Counted from the stretch's first letter, positions 24,053-34,337 are shown. The stretch is DNA of 64,000 nt from Cornus controversa (GCA_026545225.1 CM048849.1:12531541-12595540); one strand, 5' to 3'. Translations and numbers: made by a program. The notes: generated by a model from the sequence alone, not told the origin.

Positions 24053-24118
24053 CTGCCTCCCAGGGTGGAAAGGCATCTCAAGCCCTCCTAAAACTTCAAC
24101 AGCAACTACACCAGCCAA
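24053..24118 (-). pseudogene. Captured ascorbate peroxidase exon
   Basis: The minus strand encodes 22 residues, [12 protein letters not shown] then LEMPFHPGR and Q, which match the conserved [21 protein letters not shown] segment of plant cytosolic-type ascorbate peroxidases, near the proximal haem-side region. The enzyme removes hydrogen peroxide using ascorbate. The exon is bounded by an AG acceptor (TTGAAG just upstream) and a GT donor (GTTAGC just downstream), the same exon limits I recall for the family. Changes such as T to L and P to L suggest drift. No other APX exon was found nearby, so it cannot make an enzyme. It lies directly downstream of the guanylate-binding-protein exons on the same strand, inside CACTA element B. 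Confidence 0.8.
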
Positions 24119-24214
24119 CTTCAATTTAAAAATAGGGGAAGTCAATTAGTGAGTTTAAAAATAAATAAAAAAAATGTAAGCAAATGACAAAAATAAATAA
24201 AAATGAAACAGAGC

Positions 24215-24655
24215 ACAAATATAAGACAGCAAGAGAGTTATAGGCGGAGAAACAAATCATCTCAGGCAAGTTATAGATAAGCACAAAACTCAATACTGTT
24301 GCTAGAGCAAAAATCCTGCAAAAATGGGATTCAAAAAGGAGGATCCACAAATATTTATAAGCATCAAAGGCAGATTGAAGATCATTTACTAACTTAAAGA
24401 TTACCCGTCATCATATACGTTTGAATTCCCAACACTTTCAAATCCTTCTGTATCAAGGTAAAAGACAATGTTTTAACTCCTTCAATATCTACCTCTAGTG
24501 GGGTTCCCCATACCCATATCCCTATCCCTGGAAAGAATTAATGAAAAATAAAATGTTAGTGATATCTGTAGATGAATGGTTGTATAGATTCATGGCGTCA
24601 TATCATACACATCCACCTTTTGTTTTTGTGTCGCGCATATGCCCAACACCAAAAC
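24215..24655 (-). pseudogene. Captured guanylate-binding protein (dynamin-like GTPase) exons, three in order
   Basis: Three splice-bounded blocks run along the minus strand. Exon 1 (24617-24655) encodes FGVGHMRDTKTK, between TTTTGCAG and GTGGAT. Exon 2 (24405-24521) encodes GIWVWGTPLEVDIEGVKT and then, one frame over, YLDTEGFESVG and NVYDD. Exon 3 (right edge 24315, after TTTTTGCAG) encodes IFALATVLSFVLIYNLPE before similarity fades at about 24215-24250. This is the GTPase core of plant guanylate-binding family proteins; WVWGTP and YLDTEGF are its hallmark motifs. A one-base loss after VKT shifts the frame, and the exon 2 donor (GG before GTAATC) is kept. The P-loop exon and helical tail are absent. 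Introns are retained, so capture was from genomic DNA. Confidence 0.85.
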
Positions 24656-26184
24656 CTGCAAAATATTAAACTTCAATGATTATAAAACATGTGAGAACTA
24701 AAGAAAGATCAATGGTGATGATGTCAGTTCGGGATGAAAAAATAGTGGTATAGGCAGCACCTTCATAGAAGCATACTTTAATCACAATGAAAACAATGTG
24801 ACGAGATGAATACAACAGCTATAAAAGGCCTAATTAAAATATAGTTATTATATTGATGGGCAAAATTGTAATTTCATGTGCACCATTATTGACACAATTC
24901 TGCCACAAGGTGTGAATGTAGGTTTCGCCAAATTATACATTGGTGTGTAATTAGGACAAATCTAAGGGTGCAAGTGTAATTTACCCAAAAATATATTGTC
25001 AATTAATCTTGTTAAATCATAACAACTCATGCTTTGCTAATAGAAATATGACCTCAATTTATAAAAAAATAAGAGAAATATAAGGTTCAACTTCTAAAAC
25101 AATATGGAATGACACTTTTAAAAATAATAATAATATGGAATGACCCATAGCCTATAGCTTAGACTTCCAACAGTCTCTCTCATTTAATGCAGAAGCCACT
25201 TGCTTTTCATCAGTGCAACTATTGAGGGTGTACCAAAATGGAGGTAAATTGTGAACATAATGAAAATAATTTCATTTTATTACTTAATACATTTATTTAT
25301 GTGTTAGTAGAATGATAATGATTTGAAGCACCATGCTAGAAATCTTGAACTTCTTTCATATTAATTGATGCACACACTTTAACCAACACAAACAGTTTAA
25401 CTAAACCTTGCTCACTGACCAAGAGTAGTTTAATGATTTCTCCACGAGCTCCAATTTTTTATTTATAGTGTTTTATTCCATTAGAGGGCCATTGCCTGAT
25501 TCAGTAGTTTAAAGCTTCAACTTAAATGTCATTGGTGTGAGAGTAGCCTCTTTGTGAACTACCAAAGGAAGGTTTGTTTTGAGTCCTCCCTTGAACCTGC
25601 TATAATAGGACTAGAACTGGGCAATGTCTTTTTATTATTGCATTCCATCTCCAAGGGTATTTGGTTAGGATAAGAGTGCAAGAAAAATGATTATTTCTTA
25701 TTTCCTGACAGTTATAGTTGCACTCAAATAGCATGGAAGTATAATTTGCTTGTGAGAGGCAAGAGTAATGGAGCCAGTGTCCATGCATTACACCCAAATA
25801 GTTTCATAAATATATTTTGTGGAATTCTTTTTTTCTTTCTTTCTTTTTTTGGGTGAGTGGGAATGGTTACAACCAGAGATGGAAGATTAAAGTGGTGCTT
25901 AAACTCCTCTGGAGACGAGAAACCAAATATGTGGTTTTATCATCATGTCTAACCAGCTTAAGCTAATTGACATCTTCATTAGGAAACTTTTTATCACAAG
26001 GAGCATAGAAATTTCCACTGTGTAAAGCTCTAGTGCAAAACTAACAGATACAATGGGCAATATGGCTATTGTAATTGTTACTCCAATCTAACATTAGGTT
26101 ACTATCACTCTCCCATCAAGGCCATGGATGTAATACCCCAGAAATTTGGACGGCAATTATTTTAAAGAGATTTGGATTGCTTTA

Positions 26185-26186
<2 letters not shown>

Positions 26187-26219
<33 letters not shown>
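26187..26219. repeat. (TTA)n microsatellite
   Basis: Eleven consecutive TTA/ATT trinucleotides within the first 100 bp of the solo LTR. Confidence 0.95.
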
Positions 26220-26221
<2 letters not shown>

Positions 26222-27227
26222 TCATGTGAAATGCATTGTCTCTATATTTTATCGTTTTATGTGAGTTGATTTTCCTTTATATGCATTTTATCATTTCATG
26301 TGAATTGATAAGTTTGAATGTTATCATTTTATGTGGATTGTTATATTTTATAGATTCCAATCATTTCATGTAAACTTCTCTGTTTATTTATTTATTTTTA
26401 TCATTTTATGTGAATTGTTATTTATTATGTGTTGTTTATTTAAATCTTTTAAATGCTTTGGTTTGGGCTAGAGAGGAATTTGGGCTGGAATGATTGGGCT
26501 AAGATTATGTTTAAAATGTTGGGCCAGGGTTATAATTATATTATTATTGCTTGTATTATTATTATTTTGATTTTATTTAGTTTTAGAAAAATCAATAATA
26601 GAATAATAATTAAGACAAAAAGGAAAAAGAAGAAATTAGGGTTTTTGCCGTTACTTTACGCACAGAACTGAGGGAGTAAACGAAAGAGAGAAGGGAGTGA
26701 CGATCGGGTGAACAAGTTGATTCGTCAAAGAGGCAAGTTTGATTCTTCTCTTCCCCTTTGAATCCGTATGCATAGTCTAGGTTTAAGAATTTGGTTTATA
26801 TTGAAAATCTGTTTATAATTGTTTTCTGTTTTGTTGCTTCTTATGGATAAATTTTGTGGAAATTTATTATGCTAAATTGTATATAGGAGTATAGATATAT
26901 ATATGTAAGAATATATGCATATATATTTCATGTATGTGTAAAGTGTATAGGAATCTGTTTATGCATCAATTTAGGATGAGAAAAGATGTTAATTCGTAAG
27001 CATTCTTTGTTGTGATTGTCTACAAAACAACCCTTGATCTTTAATAAAATAGATCGTGAGAAATTTGAGTTGAAAATTTTAAATTTTGCGAAGAACCCTA
27101 GAACTTGTGAATTAGGGGTTTTTGATTCGGACAATTTTTGATGGGGCTTTTGGTACCAATGGGTAGAGGGGATCAAGAGGAGAAGAACGGTACAAAAATC
27201 AGGCCGAACGGAGGTCGGACGAAGCTG

Positions 27228-27350
27228 GAATCAGCGCCGAAAAATCCCCCAGCGCGCTGCCTGCGCGCTGGGGAAGACAGCCCAGCCGGCGCGTGTTCCC
27301 CACGCGCGCCGCCGGCGCGTGCCGCCGGCGCCGGCACCGGCCGGTGACCG
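27228..27350. other. GC-rich, CpG-dense patch in the solo LTR
   Basis: About 120 bp that is mostly G and C in an otherwise AT-rich LTR, with repeated CGCGCGC, GCCGGCGC and CCGGCCGG words that are self-complementary. The CpG sites have not decayed to TpG/CpA, which fits a young or unmethylated sequence. Confidence 0.8.
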
Positions 27351-28334
27351 GAAAAATGTTTTTGGGCCCCACTCGCGGGGCCCTACCTCTGGGTCCAATA
27401 TGGGCCCATTCCGAATAGTTTTGATATTTCTTTTGTATTTTTGAAATTTTTGGAAAAATTTAAAAATTGGGAAAATCATTTTTTAAAAATACTTTTATAA
27501 TTCTAAAAATTCCAAAAATTTTATGTCAACTTCCTGGGAACTTGAGGAGCTTGGGGTTTAAATTTCATACCAAATGATTTACCATTCTCTTTAAATTAAT
27601 TTTTAAAGTGTCTAAAAACTGTTTTTCTAGCTTCTTTAATTTTAGAAAATACTTTTACAACTCCAAAAATTCCCAAATTTTTACTGTAACTCTCTGGAGA
27701 TTAAATACACTTGGGTTTAAAGTTTCAACTCAAAATAATCTTTCCTTGCTGTTCAATTGATTTTTAAAGTGTCTAAAAGTTGGATTTTTCACTTTCTGTA
27801 ATTTTAGAAAATACTTTTGTAGTTCCAAAAATTCCCAAATTTTTGTGGTAACTTTCTGGAGGTTAAATAAACTTGGGTTTAAATTTTCATCTTGAAAGGA
27901 GCTTCCCTTAGTGTTCAATGAATTTTTAAAGTGTCTAAAAGTTGGGTTTTCACCTTCTTTTATTTGTTGAAAATATTTCAAAAATTCTAGAAAATTCCAG
28001 AATGATTTAATAGGGTTCTGAGAAGTGGAATAGGCCCAGAAACCTAGATAAAATTTAGGTTTAGACTCCCTCATAGAATTGAGTGCATTGGAGGTTGAGT
28101 TGGGAAATTGCTTCTATAATGGATGCTTGGGTTATTTGGTTTATTTGAATATATTTTCCTTTAAGGATATAAATGCCCATCAAATACGTGATTATAGTTT
28201 ACTTGTAAACGATTTGTCTTATGGTAATAATTTCATGTTGGATAAATTGAAATAATGGTTTGTGCAAATTTAAATCATAATGCACCTTGTTTATTTTATG
28301 TTTCATATTGGAATGCATCTATACGTTTTTAATT

Positions 28335-28672
28335 GGCATGTAAGGATTGCCCGGCGTGTCAGGATCGCCCATACCTAATAAGGTATCTATGCATTTTATT
28401 TTGGCATGTAAGGATTGCCCGGCGTGTCAGGATCGCCCATACCTAATAAGGTATCTATGCATTTTATTTTGGCATGTAAGGATTGCCCGGCGTGTCAGGA
28501 TCGCCCATACCTAATAAGGTATCTATGCATTTTATTTTGGCATGTAAGGATTGCCCGACGTGTCAGGATCGCCCATACCTAATAAGGTATCTATACATTT
28601 TATTTGGCATGTCAGGATTGCCCGGCGTGTCAGGATCGCCCATACCTAATCAGGTAACTATACATTATATTT
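28335..28672 (+). repeat. Tandem array, five units of 68 bp
   Basis: Units begin at 28335, 28403, 28471, 28539 and 28606, each starting GGCATGT-AGGATTGCCCG and containing GTGTCAGGATCGCCCATACC. The first four are nearly identical. It is the solo-LTR counterpart of the 16100-16600 array. Confidence 0.9.
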
Positions 28673-30244
28673 GCTTTATCATGATTGTCGAGACTTAATA
28701 AAATGCATGCCTATGTTTCTTTACTTTGAACTTAAAGAAGGTGTTCATTGTTGAATGATAAGGGTTCGTTGGGATGACGTATAAGATGATTTTGATTTCT
28801 AAAAACATGAACTAGGTAGGGAATGACCAGCATGTATATATACCTATACCTATTAAGGTATCAAAGGATAAAATGGTGACATGTTAGGATTGCTTAAACT
28901 TGATAGCATTGTATGTTATGTTTATTTCTGCTGAACGTAAGGAATGTGTTCACGTGTGCATAATAAAGGTTTGGGTGGAATATTATAAATGTTGACTATT
29001 GTTTTGGAAACATGAAACTGGATAAAAGAATAACTTGTATGTTAAATCTATGAACTTATTTCGTGTCCTTTATATTGAGGGTATGTATATTGGTTCTCTG
29101 ATTGGGATGTAGTAGATAGAACTTGCTCGTGGGTTTAACCCACTTTGTTGATATTTCAGGTTTCAGACAGGTTCCATCGCAAGGATAGAGTTTTAGGGTT
29201 TGGTTGTAGCAGACGTCTCATCTCATCAGTTACAGGATAGGAACTTGTCTTCTGCAAGAGTCATACTATGAACTTTTGAGACTTTGATTGTTGGTATTAA
29301 TTTTAGAATTTAAGAACTTTTGTTCATTCTGGTTAAGGGGTCCTTGGGTTACAGGACTTCCAAATTGTATTACTGGACATATACTTGTTTAGTTAGCGGT
29401 TATTTTAATTCAGAGGAACTTTCTTTTCTGCTTTTAGAAAATTGTTCATTATATCTTTTGTATTCTATGCTTGTTGCTACCAGTTGTATGTATCTTCCAG
29501 GTTTTGTGTATGAGACTGGCCACCTCATGCGCCAAATTTTTTTGGGGGGTATTTCAATGGATTTGAGAACTAATAGTTACACTTTTACCTGTCTATCTTA
29601 CAAAGCATTCACACCAATAAAATATAGCTTAAACTAGTAATTAATGGAGCTATTTGTGATGAATTCTTATGATCGAACTGATATTTTGAGCACCCCTTTA
29701 GATAAGATGGTGCAATACTAGCAACAACATTTGTTTTAATCTTTCTTTAAGGATACTACAAAGCCTCTAAATCTTCACTACTGGGCAATCACCTTTTGAA
29801 GTATAAGCTAGATCATTTATTTTCAGTTTCTTGACCTTGTCTCATCCTAGATTAAAATTGCTCTTCTAAATTAGAGAGCTACCTACCTATTGCCTCTATA
29901 ATGGTCTTATTGGTAAACAATAACACTTTGCAGCAACCAGTAAATAATGATTACCTATGTCACTATAATATGAATTTAAATCTTTGACACACCAACAGGA
30001 TCTTTTGTCTCTGTGCAACAAAACATAAATGTCCAAATAAATAAAAGTGAATAAGAAACTAAATCAAAATTAACATTGCTTTTTCTTTATTTATCACATC
30101 GGTATTACAGTTCAAATAGTAACACTGAAGTTAGATCCTACGCACAACTTATCAGAACCTATCATTAAGAAATATGAAAGAAAAGAAAACCACAAATCTA
30201 GAACAAGATAAACACACATATATGAGTGAAATGAAGAAGAGAAG

Positions 30245-30430
30245 AAGTCATTACCCAGTAATTATAGAAGAGATGAGGAGGCGATCCAGGGGACGCTTTG
30301 AAACCCTAACCATGATGGAAAATTGATCCGATGGGAGCAATCCTAGCATTATTGAGATGATCTGCTTCATAGAGTCCTTAGCGAAATCAAAAACCCCTTG
30401 GAGATAACATAAATGTCTAAGCATATCGGC
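30245..30430 (-). pseudogene. Captured exon resembling DUF760 (UV-B-induced plastid protein family)
   Basis: The frame from 30430 down reads MLRHLCYLQGVFDFAKDSM and then MLGLLPSDQFSIMV, ending RLLISSIITG. The MLGLLPS-QF and LL-SS-TG motifs are those I recall from plant DUF760 proteins (UV-B-induced protein At3g17800 type), chloroplast proteins of unknown biochemistry. The exon ends at a GT donor (GGTAATG) right after the ITG codons, the position expected before the family's YTLxNAEYR segment. The whole open frame extends to 30751 (166 codons), but its upstream part runs into the element's subterminal repeats and is probably not native. It sits close to the right end of CACTA element B, where the element's own promoter could lie. 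Identification is tentative. Confidence 0.5.
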
Positions 30431-30689
30431 GATTACAAAGAATTCTCGATAGAATCCAGATATGTGGCGGAGACAAATTCGTCTAAGATTCCACCGTCGT
30501 CGACGCCGAAAACCAGGTAGCTCACGGCTTTGAAAGGATGGCTCTTGGTGACTATGGTGAGAAGCAGTGGTCAAAAAAGGGACAGAGAGGGTTAGGGTAT
30601 CAGAGGTACCGGTGTTTGGGTAGTGTTTGGGAATGAGAGAGATTTTGTTTGTGGGAATCCAAAATAATTTTACCGCGCGAAGTTTCTCA

Positions 30690-30962
30690 AAAGAAAAGTG
30701 ACACCGTCTACCACGGGCATAGCGCGTGATAAAAATAAAACTTTCCACCACGGGCTAAGCCCGTGGTGGAATGAGACTTTTTACGACGGGCTCAAATAAA
30801 CTGTGGTAGAAAATTCTTTCTATGGCGGGCTACTAAGGCCCACCGTAGAAAGTTACTTTCTACCACAGGCTACACGGGCCCGCCATAAAAAGTCACTTCC
30901 ACCATGAGCCACACGAGCCCGCCTTAAAAAGCCTGTTGTTGAAAGCTAAAATTCTTGTAGTG
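30690..30962. repeat. CACTA element B right subterminal repeat region
   Basis: Alternating CCACGGGCTAAGCCCGTGGTGG, TATGGCGGGC and ACACGGGCCCGCC units, ending TTCTTGTAGTG before the TTA duplication. The units match those of the left end. Confidence 0.8.
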
Positions 30963-32376
30963 TTAACATAGATAAGGGAGGCATGTCAGGACTGCCAATA
31001 CCTAATAAGATATTTGAGATTAATTAGGGAGGCATGTCAAGATTACCAATAAGGTATTTAAGGTTATTTGGGGAGGCATGTCAGTATTGCCAATAGGGTA
31101 GTTAACACAGATAAGGGAGGTATGTCAGGATTGCCAATACCTAATAAGGTATTTGAGGTTAATTAGGAAGACATGTCAGGTTTACCAATAGGGTATTTAA
31201 GGTTAAATATTAGGGAGCCATGTGAGGATTGCCAATAAGGTATTGAAGGTTAAAAAGGGAGGCATGTGAGGATTTCCAATTACATAGTAGGTTACTTAAT
31301 ATGTATATAAGGGAGGCATGTTAGGATTGCCCAATATTAATAAGGTATTTTATTTAATAAAATGTCCGGTCATATAAGGATTGCCTTTAGTTTTAACTTA
31401 GAAATAGGTTATATAATTTGTGTGATAAGGAATAGATTGGGATGGTGTGTAGCATGGTTTCATAGGGAATGTATTGGGATGATATGTAGGATGATTCCTA
31501 TATTGGGACATAGGTTAAATAAGAAAACGATACGTTTATATATATGTTTGATGGATTGGGATGGTGTGGGGATGCATGATAAGGTTTTTAGTAGGGTTAC
31601 AAGGGAGGCATGTGAGTATTGCCAATTACATAATACAGTTTTTTTATATATTTATATATGGGTGGGGCATGTGAGGATTGTCCATTATTTAATAAGGTAT
31701 ACAATATTTAGATAAGGGAGGAATGTCAGGATTGCCTTATAACAATAGGGTTTACATCTAAAGAAGTGTAAAGGCATGTAAGGATTGCGTTTGGATTGAA
31801 CTTAGGAAAGAGATTCTAAAATTTGTGTGATAACGGATAGGTTGGTACGGTTGGTTGCTATTTTGGGATAGGGGTTAGAATAGGAAATGATACGTGTACA
31901 TCTATGTATTTTATTGTCCCTAATATAGAGGGTATATTTATCGGTTCTCTGATTGGGTTGTAGTAGAGGGAACTTGTTCTAGGGTTTAACCCACTTTGTT
32001 GATATTTCAGGTCTCTGGTAGTTTTTACCTCAAGGTTAGAACGTGGAGTTCGAAGAGCATAGCGGTTATCTACTCCCTTACCAGACTTTACTGTAGAGAC
32101 TTAGATTCTTTCCGGAACATTAGTTACTTTTGTTATTTTTTGTTATGGGATCCTTGAGTTACAGGATTTCCCAAGTTGTAACGTTTAGTTTGGTATTATA
32201 TTTATTTTAACATTATTTATTTATTTCAGTTGAACTTTCCTTTCAGCATTTAAAATTCGTTTTCTTTTTTCTTTTTTCCTTGCATTCTATGCTTGTATGC
32301 TATTAGTTTTAAGCATCCCTTATGTTTTACGTGTGAGACTTGCCACCTCATGCGTGAAATTTGTAGGGGTATTTCA

Positions 32377-32520
32377 ATATATATATATAAGACAAAAGCT
32401 ATTTTGATGATTGTCCATCGGGGATGAAGTTGATGGTGTCATCCCGACGGTTACGTAACATAATGTGAAGACTACAATAAATGGATAGACTCTAGTACCA
32501 TGTTAGAAATAAATAAAGAT
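32377..32520 (-). mobile_element. Copia-type fragment, right side of the split site
   Basis: Continues the 13.8-14.25 kb copia-type fragments after the Tekay-like element. ATAAGACAAAAGCTATTTT resembles 13828-13850, GTTGATGGTGTCATCCCG resembles 14100-14120, and the primer-site signature ACTCTAGTACCATGTTAGAA is at 32489-32508. Sequence at 32580-32665 is an inverted match to 13995-14075. Confidence 0.45.
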
Positions 32521-34330
32521 AATTGTATTTGATTGAATTAATTTGTGACAAATACATAATCTTAGAGACTAAGTAAACTTAGGAGACAAGAAATCATAGT
32601 TCTAGATGGTTTCAGAGAAGGTGTAAGGATGTTATATGGTTTAGAAAAAGATATATAATCTAAGAGCTGATATAATACTAAATATATAATCTAACAAATA
32701 TCCTTTAAGGAATTTTGAAAATTTCTTCATTCCACGGTCGAGAAATTGGAGAACCAAAACACCAATTCAGGAATTCTAATTTAGCATATATTCAAGCTAC
32801 AATAATCAAAACGTATAAATGCAAAAAAGTTTTGAAAAAAAATTATGAAACATTCGTAGAGAATGACGAAAAGGGGTTGTACTAGAAATTCGTACTTGAC
32901 AACTGAGGAGCCAAGTCGGAGAGTACCAGTCGGATTGAAGTTTCCACATAGTGTTCTAATCCATCAGTTGGAGCGAAAACAAAATTGAAAATATCCTTTG
33001 ACATCTGGAAGTCGCCGAAAAGACAAGGCAATCTCTACAATGTAAAAGAGGATTTAGAAAGAAAGAGAGGGAGGAGAGAGACGAGTCGGGGTTATATTCA
33101 TCTTGTCTGATAATTGTTTATTCAAGCATTTTAAGAGAAATGGAACAATGGGAAAGTGAAAATGAAAAGTTCCAATCTAATATGATGAAGGGTTATAACT
33201 CTTTGGGAAAGAAAGAGAGTGAGAGAGAGAGTGGTATAACCGCACGAAATTATGAAAGCTTAACTTATAACTCTTTAAAAATAACATTTTTAAATTTAAA
33301 ATAGCATAAAAATGTATATAAAAAATAAAAATACTATACACTTTTATAAGTAGTATAGACTATATAGATTTGTTTTTTTAAAAAAACTGAAACTAATTTT
33401 AATTAATTAAAACTAAAATATTATATATATCCTAAAAGAATCTTTGGTCACTAAAACAGACCTCAACCTTTTTTAATTAATACAACTCTTTGGAAAATTC
33501 ACAAAACACGTAATGATAAGTCACTTAGAGGTTTTTTTTTTTTTAATTTAAATATTGTTAAAATATATATATAAATATTATAAATTATACATAGGGGAAT
33601 AGATTTGTGTTTCTGAACAAGATTACAAACGAGCTGTCAATAGAAGTAGAAGGAAAAGAAAGAAAAATCTTTCATTTCTCACGATTTTAGGTGCCAGCAG
33701 ATTACCCGAGTAAGAATGTGATAATGCCGCATCTGCGGCCGATAGTGGACCATGAAAGTAACTTGGGGAACAAGAAGTGGACGTTGGAGGAAAATCGAAT
33801 GAAGAGGTAGGAGATGATTGCGCTAGACACGGCAGAGTAGAGGTGTTTGGAGGTTGATGCGCCGGAAGGACTCACCAGAAAAGTTCACTCGAATCGTCAC
33901 GGAACTGAGAACGGGGACAGAACCCATCGACAACGCTATAGACTGAGAAAAAGTTCCGGAACGATGGTCTTTTTCAGTTTCTTTGAATGGTGACAGGGAT
34001 AACATAGTAATTACACTCGGAAGAGAAATCCAAAAAAATGTCTGCAGACGTACGTAACAAGTTATTGGGAATAGTAATTACACGACTCCATTCATAAAGC
34101 AGCGATTGTGTTTCCACATTCTCTTCAGCGCCTGTGATAGCATCTCTTTTCAAATAAGTTCCCCTCCAAAAAGAAAAAACCAAAAGAAAAAGAAAAAAAA
34201 AATTGTTTTCCATCCATCATTATATTGTCCTAATGGAAAAGTGTACTTCACGTTCATTGTTTCAATATGAAAACTGAACTTCAAAAACTTATAAATTCAA
34301 AGAAATGCATCCATCATTCGAAAAATACGT
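32521..34330. other. Low-copy stretch left of the PR-10 gene, no intact gene
   Basis: AT-rich to about 33600. From 33692 to 33880 (plus strand) there is a GC-richer patch directly after an AG, reading VPADYPSKNVIMPHLRPIVD and then NLGNKKWTLEENRMKR before the frame is interrupted. It looks like a decayed exon of an unrecognised gene. The run of Fs encoded on the minus strand at 34150-34213 is only a poly(A/T)-rich artefact. Confidence 0.4.
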
Positions 34331-34331
34331 G

Positions 34332-34337
34332 TTTATT
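34332..34337 (-). terminator. Candidate polyadenylation signal of the PR-10 gene
   Basis: TTTATT on the plus strand gives AATAAA on the minus strand, about 190 bp downstream of the PR-10 stop codon, a usual 3'-UTR length for this family. It is a single motif with no transcript evidence. Confidence 0.35.

Larger units (their letters stand above)
26129..29556 (+). mobile_element. Solo LTR (3,428 bp) of a long-LTR chromovirus-like family, nested in CACTA element B
   Basis: Starts TGTAATACCCC, ends GGGGTATTTCA, and is flanked by an exact 5-bp duplication ATGGA (26124-26128 and 29557-29561). It shares termini and overall order with the Tekay-like LTRs (AT-rich start, tandem GGCATGT-AGGATTGCC array, closing GAGACTGGCCACCTCATGCG block) but differs enough to be a sister family. 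A GC-rich patch lies at 27228-27350 and a regular tandem array at 28335-28672. No internal region remains, as left by recombination between two LTRs. Frames within it are not genes. Confidence 0.9.
21225..30962. mobile_element. CACTA element B, 9,738 bp, carrying several host gene fragments
   Basis: The left end reads AACTACAAGAAAATAG (first base changed from C) and the right end, reverse-complemented, reads CACTACAAGAATTTTAG. The 3-bp duplication TTA is exact (21222-21224, 30963-30965). The flanks rejoin to the GTAGTTAACATAGATAAGG phrase found elsewhere in the same LTR array, which confirms the insertion point. Subterminal palindromes fill 21225-21710 and 30690-30962. On the minus strand the element carries a DUF760-like exon (30245-30430), three guanylate-binding-protein exons (24215-24655), an ascorbate peroxidase exon (24053-24118) and an unidentified segment (22345-22560). 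No TNP2 transposase was seen. A 3.4-kb solo LTR is nested at 26129-29556; without it the element is about 6.3 kb. Confidence 0.9.
14253..32376 (+). mobile_element. Tekay/Del-like chromovirus with long LTRs, internally deleted, interrupted by CACTA element B
   Basis: Two long LTRs begin TGTAATACCC and end GGGTATTTCA: the left at 14253-18148 (3,896 bp), the right at 19227-32376 including the 9.7-kb CACTA insertion (about 3.4 kb without it). Flanks are ACATA and ATATA, a 5-bp duplication differing at one base. A primer-binding site TGGTATTAGAGC follows the left LTR (18151-18162). The internal part is only about 1.1 kb, with traces of protease, integrase and chromodomain; reverse transcriptase is absent. 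Structure and chromodomain trace point to the Tekay/Del lineage. The element is broken many times. By eye the LTRs differ at roughly one site in ten, which suggests several million years. Confidence 0.8.

Noticed and set aside
27138-27347. GC-rich patch as possible bacterial contamination or a real gene
   Set aside because: It is embedded in a complete LTR with an exact target duplication, is only about 120 bp, and the alanine/proline/arginine-rich frame is compositional.
28335-28672. CRISPR-like regular repeat array
   Set aside because: Units are contiguous 68-bp tandem repeats without variable spacers, within a plant LTR.
33974-34213. 79-codon minus-strand frame with an apparent signal peptide (FFFLFLLVFSFW)
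   Set aside because: The hydrophobic run comes from an A/T-rich low-complexity tract and the remainder matches nothing I know.
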